Shown piece after piece: positions 8,367 through 16,194 of a stretch of 42,821 nucleotides of DNA. The stretch is from positions 49,651-92,471 of the forward strand of contig KB291762.1 of assembly GCA_000318405.1 (NCBI GenBank). Direction: 5' to 3'. This DNA comes from Brevundimonas diminuta 470-4 (GTDB lineage Bacteria > Pseudomonadota > Alphaproteobacteria > Caulobacterales > Caulobacteraceae). A model generated the notes under the pieces. That model was not told the DNA's origin. It did no database searches and saw only the letters and a program-made list of their open reading frames with translations. The stretch's first letter is position 1. Every line of letters begins with the position of its first letter. A program made the translations under genes and the position numbers.

Positions 8367-9017
8367 TTATGGAGACAGGACGTATTCTAGGCGATCGATC
8401 AGTGCTTTTCGTCGATCGGGAGCCGGCTTGTCCAGATTTTGCTGCTTCCATCGGACGGCGGGGAGATTCCGGGCCTCGGGTATCCCCATGGAATCCCAGT
8501 CAGGGTTTCCGCGCCTGAAGCCCAGGAGAAAACGCCGGTGCTCTTCTGACATCTCGCCGACCATTGCCGTGATGATCGCTTCGCGGGCGGCTTCCAGATC
8601 GGTCAGTTCGACCGGTTTCGTCGTCATGCCGACAAATCCCCGCTCGAACTCTTCCGTCAGCGGTTTACGGCCCGGAACAAGGATTTCCGCGATGGGCCGA
8701 TTATGGCTGACGACATAGACCAGAAAGGCCCGGCGCAGCTCGTCGCTGATTCCGTCCTTGGCCAGGAGATCGCGCACATCGAAGAGGTCGCGAGGGTGCT
8801 GGCGATCAAGCGCTGCGACGATCTTGCCGGCATAGAGATCCGCTGACGATACGACCTGCATCTCGGCATAGCCGAACATATCCTCGACGATCGGAACGAC
8901 GGCTGTGATGACGGGGGCGTAGACCGTGCCGCGAAGCACGAGATGTTCGACCACTTCCTGCGCGAGTTCATGACGGCGATTATGGCTGCGACGAAGCTGT
9001 GCGATCTTCATGACCAT
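8367..9017 (-). pseudogene. AbiEii/AbiGii-type nucleotidyltransferase toxin, N-terminally truncated
   Basis: 216 aa from the ATG at 9017, preceded by GGAAAGG. The body matches the C-terminal two thirds of AbiEii/AbiGii-family proteins: LRGTVYAPV, VSSADLYAGKIVAALDRQHP, RDLFDVRDLLAKDGISDELR, VVSHNRPIAEIL, and the tail LPAVRWKQQNLDK. Family members are about 300 aa and start with a KGGTxL...D-x-D nucleotidyltransferase core. That core, about 100 residues, is missing here and is replaced by an unrelated basic lead-in (KIAQLRRSHNRRHELAQE). The protein therefore lacks the catalytic site seen in the family, and no AbiEi-type antitoxin is adjacent. Most likely a remnant of a toxin-antitoxin or abortive-infection system. 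Confidence 0.7.
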
Positions 9018-9055
9018 CCTTTCCCGGAGCCGATCCCGGCTCTTCTGACGTGGCG

Positions 9056-9511
9056 TCAGCGGCTGATGGAAAGGAGGAGCTGAGACAGCGATGCCAGGGA
9101 GCCGATGAGCAGCCCGGCGCCGAGCGCGACGACGCCGAACAACAGCACCGGCCACGCGATCCGCCATCCCAGGCTCAGCCGGTTCCATGGCTTGCCTTTG
9201 ACGGCGAAGGGTCTTGGAGGAACGATCGCCTTCCACCCTTCGCGAGGACCGTTCTCGTCAGGGCGGTCGCCGTCGGTCCATCCCGAATCCGTCGTCCCTA
9301 CGCTTTGGGGGGTGCCGTTCTCATGGTCCCGAAGCAGATAGGCCGCCGACAGACTGTCGGAGACGCCCAGCTTTGCGCGCGCGCTCTTGAGATGATCGTG
9401 GATGGTGTAGATGGAGAGGTTCAGCGATCTCGCAATGTCCTTCGGTCGCATCGGCTGGACAAGCAATCGAAGGATTTCGCGCTCCCTTTCTGTCAGAGTC
9501 TCAACGCCCAT
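9056..9511 (-). CDS. LuxR-type HTH protein with C-terminal membrane segment
   Basis: 151 aa. The LuxR/GerE helix-turn-helix is at the very N-terminus (LTEREREILRLLVQPMRPKD, then IARSLNLSIYTIHDHLKSAR, residues about 6-55). A polar linker follows, and then one long hydrophobic stretch (about 118-145, WRIAWPVLLFGVVALGAGLL). No receiver or autoinducer domain is present. The order DNA-binding domain then membrane anchor suggests a membrane-tethered regulator whose signal is unknown. A second protein with the same layout is at 30954-31622. It lies between the AbiEii remnant and the AraC regulator. Confidence 0.82.
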   Translation of the reverse strand: MGVETLTEREREILRLLVQPMRPKDIARSLNLSIYTIHDHLKSARAKLGVSDSLSAAYLLRDHENGTPQSVGTTDSGWTDGDRPDENGPREGWKAIVPPRPFAVKGKPWNRLSLGWRIAWPVLLFGVVALGAGLLIGSLASLSQLLLSISR

Positions 9512-9630
9512 GCAGATGAGATAAGACTTAAGGTGCGATTATAACAGCATATCCGACAAGAATGGGTGCGATTGTCTGAAGGGATGTGTCGTGCTGGCGT
9601 CGGTCTGCTGAAGATCGTTTCTCGGGGTCT

Positions 9631-10563
9631 TCAGCAGCCTCCCGTCGCGGAGCGCGTAGTGTCGAGCGGTTCCGTCCTGGCGCGCCATTCCCGCCGCAGG
9701 CTCGAAGGCTGGGTTCCGAGGAAGCGCTTGAAGTGCGTCGACATATGGGCGTGGCTCGGGAAGCGCAGCTCGTGGGCGATGTCTGAAATCGTCCGATCGG
9801 TGGTGACAAGATATTCGACCGCGCGATCGAGTCGCCTCCGAAGGAGAAACCGATAGGGCGGCATTCCCGTGGCGGCTTTGAAGCACGCGCTGAAATGATT
9901 GGCGCTCAGGCCGGCGACCTTGGCGAGGCTGCCGAGGGTGATGTCGTCGGAAATGTTCGTATCGATATAGTCTAGGACCCGGCTGAGCCGCCGCGGATCG
10001 AGGCCGCCCTTGGCCGGGCGCTCGGCGCCCAGCGGCCGACTATAGTTCCGAAAGAGATGGACGAGCAGCAGCGTCGCGGCCGCCTGGACGACGAGTCCGC
10101 CCGAGGGTGAGGACTGATCGAGTTCGCGTCGCAGCCGATGGCCGACGGCTTCGATCTCCAGATCACGCACGCCGATGACGGTTTCGATGTCGGCGTCCGT
10201 CTTGCCGCCGAAAGCGCTTCCGACCTGCTCGACCAGGGCGCGGTCGAACGCCATGACGAGAATGCGCTGGTGGCCCGTCCATCGCTGATAGAAGGGCCGA
10301 TTTCCCGCGTTGATATGGATGCCGCCGGCGCGGACCTCGGTTTGCTCGAGACGGCCGCTGTCAGGTCGACGCCATTCGAACAGGAAGGGAGCGCCTTCGT
10401 GGATCACGGCGGTCATCTGCGGCGCACCGAGCTGGCAGCCCGGGTTGGGCGCAAGCGTGCCCTGGGCGATATGGAAGCCGTCGAAGCTCAGTCCTTGACG
10501 GACCTCGAACAAGGGCGGGGGATCGTCCGCGAAATCGATCAGAACTGGTCGTCTCGGAACCAT
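9631..10563 (-). CDS. AraC-family transcriptional regulator
   Basis: 310 aa. The C-terminal AraC/XylS double helix-turn-helix occupies about residues 195-295, with LDYIDTNISDDITLGSLAKV, AGLSANHFSACFKAATGMPP, YRFLLRRRLDRAVEYL and ISDIAHELRFPSHAHMSTHF. The N-terminal part is a ligand or dimerisation domain typical of the family. It is transcribed away from the ECF sigma factor gene, so the 400-base gap between them is a shared regulatory region. A role in controlling the neighbouring sigma/FecR/TonB genes is possible but inferred only from position. Confidence 0.88.
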   Translation of the reverse strand: MVPRRPVLIDFADDPPPLFEVRQGLSFDGFHIAQGTLAPNPGCQLGAPQMTAVIHEGAPFLFEWRRPDSGRLEQTEVRAGGIHINAGNRPFYQRWTGHQRILVMAFDRALVEQVGSAFGGKTDADIETVIGVRDLEIEAVGHRLRRELDQSSPSGGLVVQAAATLLLVHLFRNYSRPLGAERPAKGGLDPRRLSRVLDYIDTNISDDITLGSLAKVAGLSANHFSACFKAATGMPPYRFLLRRRLDRAVEYLVTTDRTISDIAHELRFPSHAHMSTHFKRFLGTQPSSLRREWRARTEPLDTTRSATGGC

Positions 10564-10929
10564 GGCGTTTATCCCGCCCAGCCGGGACCGCGCGTACCGC
10601 GGCCGCGTCGCGGCGGCGGAATCGCCTTGCCAGCGAGCTGGGCGTCATTCGCGAAACGGATTGATCCCTTCATCGGGCCAGCCGACCTCCCTGCGAGCCT
10701 CGCTTATCCATCTGAAACTAACGACTAACAGGACTATATTTTCAATACCGATGGTAGCAATCGGGAAGGGCGCTCAGCACCGCTGATAATCCCGAAGCGG
10801 GAAGATCATCTCCGTTTGGCATGGCGATCACCCGCCCAAGCTTCCCGAAACGGGCGCGATTGTTGTGCGCGGGGTGCGCAGGCGGTGCGCGACGCGACCC
10901 GCGCAGCCGACAAACCACAAAGTCCGCAA
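10564..10929. other. Divergent intergenic region between the AraC and ECF sigma genes
   Basis: No gene is supported. The region holds an AT-rich patch near 10725-10755 and two imperfect dyads of the form TCCCGAA(G/A)CGGG at 10790-10801 and 10843-10854. These dyads are centred 53 bases apart and could be binding sites for the AraC protein or another regulator. Confidence 0.45.
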
Positions 10930-10951
10930 GGATTCCGGTCGCCGTTCGTCT
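10930..10951 (+). promoter_or_regulatory. Candidate ECF promoter of the first sigma gene
   Basis: GGATTCCG followed after nine bases by CGTCT. The first base of the GG block lies exactly 17 bases before the first base of CGTCT. The same layout occurs at 13521-13542 (TonB receptor) and 19606-19627 (second sigma gene). An alphaproteobacterial ECF -10 element of CGTC type is common, but the distance is shorter than a textbook -35/-10 pair, so the exact boxes are uncertain. Here it would give a very short 5' leader that still includes the AGGAGG at 10963. Confidence 0.4.
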
Positions 10952-10999
10952 GAGGTAGGATCAGGAGGCGCGGTGGTCCGCGCGTTGGTGTCCGCCCGC

Positions 11000-11560
11000 A
11001 TGGTCGACGACCCCACATTGAAAGCGTGGTTCGCCCAGCAGATTTTTCCGCTGGAGGCGACGCTCATGCGTTTCTTGCGGCGACACTGGCGTCAGCGGGG
11101 CGAAGCCGAGGACCTGCGCCAGGAGATATTCATGAAGGTCTATGAAGCGGCGGCCGCCGAGCTTCCGCTGCATCCGCGAGCGTTCCTGTTCGCGACCGCG
11201 CGAAACCATCTGGCCGATCGCGCACGGCGGGAGCGCATCGTCTCCTTCGACCTCATGGCGGACCTTGATGCGCTGGGCCTCAGCGACGACCTCCCGACGC
11301 CGGAACGCGATGTCGTCGCGCGCGATGAACTTCGGCGGATGCAGAGCGCGGTCGAGCGATTACCGCCCCGGCTGCGCGAGGTTGTGAAACTGCGTCGTAT
11401 CGAAGATCTCAGCGCGCGCGAGGCCGCCGAACGAATGAATGTGACGGTGACGACGGTGAATGAACAACTCGCCCGCGCCATTCGCTTGCTGGCCGACGGA
11501 TGGAATGGCGGCGCGCGCACGACGCGGGCGGGCGATCGCCGTCGGGAGGCGCGACTGTGA
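11000..11560 (+). CDS. FecI-type ECF RNA polymerase sigma factor (first copy)
   Basis: 186 aa from the ATG at 11000. Region 2 occupies about residues 15-80 (LRRHWRQRGEAEDLRQEIFM, ARNHLADRARRERIVSFDLM) and region 4 about 115-165 (VERLPPRLREVVKLRRIEDL, EAAERMNVTVTTVNEQLARA). The paralogue at 19673 starts at the same place (MVDD), which supports 11000. However, an in-frame GTG at 10973 has a clear AGGAGG just upstream and would add nine residues. The stop overlaps the FecR start (TGATG). By family knowledge it is released by the FecR protein and drives transcription of the TonB receptor genes. Confidence 0.88.
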   Translation: MVDDPTLKAWFAQQIFPLEATLMRFLRRHWRQRGEAEDLRQEIFMKVYEAAAAELPLHPRAFLFATARNHLADRARRERIVSFDLMADLDALGLSDDLPTPERDVVARDELRRMQSAVERLPPRLREVVKLRRIEDLSAREAAERMNVTVTTVNEQLARAIRLLADGWNGGARTTRAGDRRREARL

Positions 11561-12510
11561 TGACTCGGCGCGAAGAGATCGAGAACGAGGCGGCGCTGTG
11601 GGTGGCGCGGCGCGCGGACGCCGAGACCCGAGAGGCCGAGGCGGACGCTTTCGCCGCGTGGATTGCGGCGTCGCCCGACCATAAGCTCGCCTATTGGCGG
11701 CTTGAGCAGGTCTGGGAAGAGGGGGACCGACTGAAGGCTCTGCGCAAGCCCGGGACCCGTCCCGCGCGCTCTAGCTCGCCCCGCCTGTGGTGGATCGTCG
11801 GTCTGGCGGCCCTGCTGATAACCGGCGTCTTCGTCGGCGCCCGCGAGATGTCCGGCCACCGGTTCGAGCATCGCGAGAATGTCGAGACGGCGAGCGGCGA
11901 GCGCCGCCTGATCTCGCTCGCGGACGGCAGCGCCGTGGAGTTGAATACCGCGACGAAACTGCGCGCTGACGTGTCGCGCGAAGCCCGCGAGGTATGGCTG
12001 GAGCAAGGTGAGGCCTATTTCGAGGTCGCGCACGATCCTGGGCGCCCCTTCGTCGTTCATGCGGGGGCGCGCACCATCACCGTTCTCGGGACGCGGTTCA
12101 GCGTGCGCCGCGACGGCGACAGGGTGACTGTGGCGGTGCGCGACGGGCGGGTGAAAGTCGCTTCCGAAGGCGCGGGCGCCGCGCCGCCGCCGGCACTGCT
12201 GACGCGCGGCGAGATGATCGTCGCCGACGGTCCGTCCATCTTCGTCGCACCGCCGTCGGAAGAGAAGGTCGAAAAGGCGCTGAGCTGGCGGGCGGGGCTG
12301 ATCACGCTCGACCAGGCGACGCTCGCCGAAGCCGCCGCCGAGTTCAACCGCTATAACGCCAAGCCCATCGTCGTCGCGCCGGACGCCGCCGACCTGCGGA
12401 TTTCGGGCGCGTTCGAGGCCCGCAACACGGCCGCGTTCGGCCGTCTTCTGCGAGAGGGCATGGGTCTTCAGGTCGACGACGGCAAAGATCGGATGATGAT
12501 CTCGCGCTGA
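11560..12510 (+). CDS. FecR-type anti-sigma factor / signal transducer (first copy)
   Basis: 316 aa. The N-terminal cytoplasmic DUF4880 part (about 5-55, EAALWVARRADAETREAEAD, HKLAYWRLEQVW) binds the sigma factor. A single transmembrane helix (about 76-94, LWWIVGLAALLITGVFVGA) follows, then the periplasmic FecR domain (ISLADGSAVELNTATKLRAD, VWLEQGEAYFEVAHD, TVLGTRFSVRRDGDRVTVAV). The C-terminal domain (AAAEFNRYNAKPIVVAPDAA, DLRISGAFEARNTAAFGRLL) contacts the receptor signalling domain. It overlaps the sigma gene by one base. The usual order sigma-FecR-receptor is interrupted downstream by the FitAB genes. Confidence 0.9.
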   Translation: MTRREEIENEAALWVARRADAETREAEADAFAAWIAASPDHKLAYWRLEQVWEEGDRLKALRKPGTRPARSSSPRLWWIVGLAALLITGVFVGAREMSGHRFEHRENVETASGERRLISLADGSAVELNTATKLRADVSREAREVWLEQGEAYFEVAHDPGRPFVVHAGARTITVLGTRFSVRRDGDRVTVAVRDGRVKVASEGAGAAPPPALLTRGEMIVADGPSIFVAPPSEEKVEKALSWRAGLITLDQATLAEAAAEFNRYNAKPIVVAPDAADLRISGAFEARNTAAFGRLLREGMGLQVDDGKDRMMISR

Positions 12511-12642
12511 TACGAGCGACGTTCCAAGGGGACGCGCTACCCGTTCCCGCGGCATCCAGGACTGCTGGCGGCTCAAGAAGGGCTTATCGATCCCGCCTCT
12601 CGGAAGGCGCGCCGTGCGGGACCATATTTCACCCTTGAAGAA

Positions 12643-12700
12643 TGCTATCACAATGCCTAAAATGATAGCATCGCTGGCGTCCATAGGAGTTTTGCTATCA
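12643..12700 (+). promoter_or_regulatory. Inverted-repeat operator of the FitAB pair
   Basis: TGCTATCA at 12643-12650 and its exact complement TGATAGCA at 12663-12670 form a dyad with a 12-base spacer. A third half-site TGCTATCA at 12693-12700 lies between the ribosome site (TAGGAG, 12684-12689) and the ATG that begins at 12700. By analogy with FitA/VapB ribbon-helix-helix antitoxins, this is the autoregulatory operator; binding itself is inferred. Confidence 0.7.
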
Positions 12701-12954
12701 TGGCTGCTGTCACCATTCGCAATCTCTCGGAGGAGACCCATCGCGCCCTCAAGCTGCGGGCCGCCAGTCATGGCCGTAGCGCAGAAGCCGAAATCCGCGA
12801 CATTCTTGAGAGGGCTGTTCGGCCCGCCAAACGCGTCCGTCTGGGGTCGGCGATGGCTGCGGCCGGGCGGCAGGCAGGCGTCACCAACGCTGATGTGGAA
12901 GCGCTCGAACAGCATCGCGATCGCAAGCCCGCGTCCCCGATGAGCTTCGAATGA
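12700..12954 (+). CDS. fitA: FitA/VapB-type ribbon-helix-helix antitoxin
   Basis: 84 aa. The N-terminal ribbon-helix-helix (residues 3-40: VTIRNLSEETHRALKLRAAS, HGRSAEAEIRDILERA) matches FitA-like plasmid-stability antitoxins. The C-terminal tail (about 55-84) would wrap and block the toxin. The stop overlaps the toxin start by four bases (ATGA at 12951-12954), so translation is coupled. The pair sits between the FecR gene and the TonB receptor gene, which usually adjoin, so it was probably inserted there. Confidence 0.88.
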   Translation: MAAVTIRNLSEETHRALKLRAASHGRSAEAEIRDILERAVRPAKRVRLGSAMAAAGRQAGVTNADVEALEQHRDRKPASPMSFE

Positions 12955-13373
12955 TCCTGCTCGACACCAACGTCATCTCCGAGACGATGAGGCCGGAACC
13001 CCATCCCGACGTCGTCAGATGGCTCGATGAACAAGCCGCCGAAACCCTATACCTTTCCAGCGTCACGGTTGCGGAAATGCTGTTCGGAATCGGTGTGCTG
13101 CCGGCGGGACGTCGCAAGGACAGGCTCGCGGCGGCTGTCGACGGGATCGTCGCTCTCTTTGGCGACCGCATCCTTGCCTTTGACCTCGTAGCGGCCCGCC
13201 ATCACGCAGCGCTTGCGGTCAAGGCGCGCACGGCGGGCAAGGGCTTTCCGACGCCAGATGGGTATATTGCGGCCATCGCTGCTGCCCACGGTTTTGCTGT
13301 CGCCACACGCGACGTCAGCGCGTTCGCCGCCGCGGGTCTGCCTGTCATGAATCCCTGGGCGTCACCCAACTGA
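12951..13373 (+). CDS. fitB: FitB/VapC-type PIN-domain toxin
   Basis: 140-aa PIN-domain endoribonuclease. The acidic active-site positions are visible: Asp in LLDTNVISETMR, Glu in VTVAEMLFGIG, Asp in TPDGYIAAIA and Asp in VATRDVSAF. The motif MILLDTNVISETMRPEP is typical of the FitB branch. It probably cleaves RNA when freed from the antitoxin encoded just upstream. Length is normal and the gene appears intact. Confidence 0.9.
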   Translation: MILLDTNVISETMRPEPHPDVVRWLDEQAAETLYLSSVTVAEMLFGIGVLPAGRRKDRLAAAVDGIVALFGDRILAFDLVAARHHAALAVKARTAGKGFPTPDGYIAAIAAAHGFAVATRDVSAFAAAGLPVMNPWASPN

Positions 13374-13520
13374 ACGATCGATGTCGCCGGGATCGCGCTG
13401 GGACGTCGTCCCTGCGGCCCGGTTCCGGCTCCCCATGACCGCTGGCAGGAGACGAACAGTCTCGCGGTTTGCTGGGCAGGCGCAGAGATCGAGCCGAAAA
13501 ATTCTCCGAACCCGTCGCAA

Positions 13521-13542
13521 GGTTCTTGCCTGCAAATCGTCT
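13521..13542 (+). promoter_or_regulatory. Candidate ECF promoter of the TonB receptor gene
   Basis: GGTTCTTG followed after nine bases by CGTCT, 40 bases before the receptor ATG. It has the same 17-base distance between block starts as the elements before both sigma genes. The shared spacing and position support a common ECF-dependent promoter; the exact -35/-10 assignment is inference. Confidence 0.45.
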
Positions 13543-13581
13543 GAATTCCTGAAGCCGACATAACGGCTCGGAGGGGACGAC

Positions 13582-16128
13582 ATGAAGAGACTCGCGATTC
13601 TGCGCGGGGCCTTGGCGGGCGGCGTATGCGCCTTGGCATTGGCGACGGCCGCGCATGCCCAGGCGCCGCGCCCATTCGATCTGCCGGCTGGCGATCTGAG
13701 CGTCACGCTCGAAGCCTATATCCGCCAGTCCGGCGCTCAGCTCATCTACCAGCCCAGCGATGTTCGCGGCCGTCGCAGCGCGCGGGTGTCGGGCTCGCTG
13801 ACGCCCGAAGAGGCGCTCGACCGCCTGCTTGCCGGGACGGGTCTTCGCGTCGCGCGGGATTCGACGGGGGCCATGATGATCGTTCGCCCCCAGCCCGGCA
13901 CGGCCGGGGAGGGCGCGACCGGCGACGCGACCCAGGTCGGTGACATCGTGGTTACGGGCAGCCGCATAAGGGGAGCCCTTCCGACGGCTCCAGTGCGTCT
14001 CGTTACCAGAGAGGAGATCGACCGATCAGGATTTGGGCAAACCGGTGAGATCGTCCGAAGCCTGCCAGAGAACTTCTCAGGCGGCCAGAACCCCGGTGTG
14101 CTTGGCGCAACCGCTGGAAACATCAACAACACTAACCAATCGAATGCCTCCACGGTGAACCTGCGTGGGCTTGGCACGGACGCAACTCTGGTCTTGGTGA
14201 ACGGACGCCGCCTGTCCGGGGATTTTCTCTACCAGGGTGCTGACATTTCCGGCATTCCGCTTTCCGCGATCGACCGGATCGAAGTTGTGACCGACGGGTC
14301 GTCTGCGGTTTATGGATCCGACGCCGTTGCTGGCGTAGTCAATTTTATCTTACGCCGGGATTTCGACGGCGTGGAACTCGCCGGTCGGTTCGGCGGCGCG
14401 ACCAACGGCGGCGGCTTTCAGCAGACCTATACCGCGCTTGGCGGCGTGTCTCGCGACAGCTGGCACGTGCTGGCGAATGCGGAATACTCGAAGCAAGACG
14501 CGATCAAGGCGTCTGACCGCGACTTCACGGATGAGATGCCACCCGATGTCGACCTGTTGCGGGCGGAGGAGCGCACCTCCTTTTATTCGAGTCTCGGCGC
14601 CGACATAACAAGCCGCATTTCGGCGACGCTTGATGTGCTCGCGAGCGAACGGAGGGCGACGAGCATTTCGCAATCGACGCTGGCCGCGCCACAGTATCAA
14701 GTCGACGTGACGACGCCGGCTTATAGTGTCGGCGGGTCGGTTGATTTTACGCTCAGTGACACATGGAAACTCACAACGACAGGCGTTCATTCCTCCAGTG
14801 AAAGCAAGTTTTGGCAGGTATCTCCAGCTATCCGAAGCAATACTCACCTGGAGAACTCGACACAGTATTTCGAGATCACGGCCGAAGGCGTTGCGCTCAG
14901 TTTGCCAGGAGGTGACCTACGCGTTGCCGTAGGGGGCGGATACCGTGACGAAATCTTCGATCAGGGCAGCGAGACAAGCGCGACCGTAGTCAGTGGGTCG
15001 CGCAACGTGAGCTACCTCTTCGGCGAACTTTATGCCCCGCTGATCTCTCCATCCGCGACTCGCGTGGGCCTCAATGAACTGGCGGTCAGTATGTCGGCCC
15101 GTGTCGAAGACTACAGCGACTTCGGATCGACAACGAACCCGAAAGTCGGCTTGCGGTATGTCCCAATTCCTCAACTATCGCTGCGAGGGACGTGGGGAAA
15201 GTCATTCAAGGCGCCATCGTTCACGCAGATGATCAGCGGTCAGCCGATCTCACTCTATAATGCTAGCACGTTTGGGTGGACCGGCGGGGGAACAGCGCTT
15301 TGGGTAACAGGCAGCAATCCCAATCTGCGGCCAGAGGAATCAACATCCTGGACGCTCGGTGGCGAGTATCGACCCTGGCAGACAAGCGACGCCACATTCT
15401 CCGCGACCTATTTCGACATCGACTATACTGATCGAGTGATCGTTCCGATCTCGCCATCGTCGCGGGCCTTGGTCGACGCGCAATTCGCGCCGTTCATCCA
15501 ACGAAATCCCACGCCGGAGGAGCAGGCCGCCGTGATCGCGGCGGGCACAAGCTTCAGGAACTCGACGACCACTCCTTACGACCCGTCGAATGTCGTCGCC
15601 ATTCTCTTCAACAATTATGCGAACGCCACATCCCAGAAGATTAGCGGGGTCGACCTATCCTACCGCCAGTCGTTTGAGCTGCCTTTGGGGGAGGTCTCTG
15701 CGTTCGCGAATATGACTTGGACGGAGGTGGTCCAACAGACCATCCCAGGCACCCCGGAAGCCACCAAATCGGGCACAATTGGGAACGTACCTGATCTCCG
15801 AGCCCGCGCGGGACTGACCTGGTCGAAAGGCGGGCTCTCGGCAACGGGAACGATCAACCATGTGTCTGACAGCACCGATACGGGGGTGGTCCCTGCCGTG
15901 GGGATCGGATCTTGGACGACATTCGATGCAAATGTCTCGTACACGTTCCAGCAGAGCGACGGCCCTCTCTCCGGCGTTCAGATCGCCTTGTCGGCGATAA
16001 ATCTGTTCGATCGAGCCCCCCCCTACGCCGCCAGTCCGTCGCGTCTACAGCAGGGTCTCTATTTCGATTCCACAACCGCATCCGCAGTTGGTCGGTTCGT
16101 AGCGCTCAATATCCGCAAGCGCTTCTAG
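13582..16128 (+). CDS. FecA-like TonB-dependent receptor with STN signalling domain
   Basis: 848 aa, outer membrane. A signal peptide (residues 1-26, ending AAHAQA) is followed by the secretin/TonB short N-terminal domain (about 30-100: FDLPAGDLSVTLEAYIRQSG, SGSLTPEEALDRLLAGTGLR), which talks to FecR. Next come a TonB box (GDIVVTGSRIRG, about 120-131), the plug (VNLRGLGTDATLVLVNGRRL, IEVVTDGSSAVYGSDAVAGV) and the beta-barrel, ending in the aromatic Phe of IRKRF. A GGAGGGG ribosome site precedes the ATG. By context (isopeptidase next, lasso genes opposite) it probably imports a lasso peptide, as proposed for related clusters. From about 13970 onward the codon use looks less GC-rich than in the STN part, suggesting a mosaic gene. 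Confidence 0.9.
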   Translation: MKRLAILRGALAGGVCALALATAAHAQAPRPFDLPAGDLSVTLEAYIRQSGAQLIYQPSDVRGRRSARVSGSLTPEEALDRLLAGTGLRVARDSTGAMMIVRPQPGTAGEGATGDATQVGDIVVTGSRIRGALPTAPVRLVTREEIDRSGFGQTGEIVRSLPENFSGGQNPGVLGATAGNINNTNQSNASTVNLRGLGTDATLVLVNGRRLSGDFLYQGADISGIPLSAIDRIEVVTDGSSAVYGSDAVAGVVNFILRRDFDGVELAGRFGGATNGGGFQQTYTALGGVSRDSWHVLANAEYSKQDAIKASDRDFTDEMPPDVDLLRAEERTSFYSSLGADITSRISATLDVLASERRATSISQSTLAAPQYQVDVTTPAYSVGGSVDFTLSDTWKLTTTGVHSSSESKFWQVSPAIRSNTHLENSTQYFEITAEGVALSLPGGDLRVAVGGGYRDEIFDQGSETSATVVSGSRNVSYLFGELYAPLISPSATRVGLNELAVSMSARVEDYSDFGSTTNPKVGLRYVPIPQLSLRGTWGKSFKAPSFTQMISGQPISLYNASTFGWTGGGTALWVTGSNPNLRPEESTSWTLGGEYRPWQTSDATFSATYFDIDYTDRVIVPISPSSRALVDAQFAPFIQRNPTPEEQAAVIAAGTSFRNSTTTPYDPSNVVAILFNNYANATSQKISGVDLSYRQSFELPLGEVSAFANMTWTEVVQQTIPGTPEATKSGTIGNVPDLRARAGLTWSKGGLSATGTINHVSDSTDTGVVPAVGIGSWTTFDANVSYTFQQSDGPLSGVQIALSAINLFDRAPPYAASPSRLQQGLYFDSTTASAVGRFVALNIRKRF

Positions 16129-16194
16129 GCAAAGGAAGCGGGCAGTCGTGATCACGAGACGATCGCTGCTCGCCCCATCTATTTCGAGGTGTTA

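Noticed and set aside
11140..12915. Minus-strand frame of 591 codons
   Set aside because: Antisense to the sigma, FecR and FitA genes, all of which have clear domains and overlaps; the frame has no recognisable domain.
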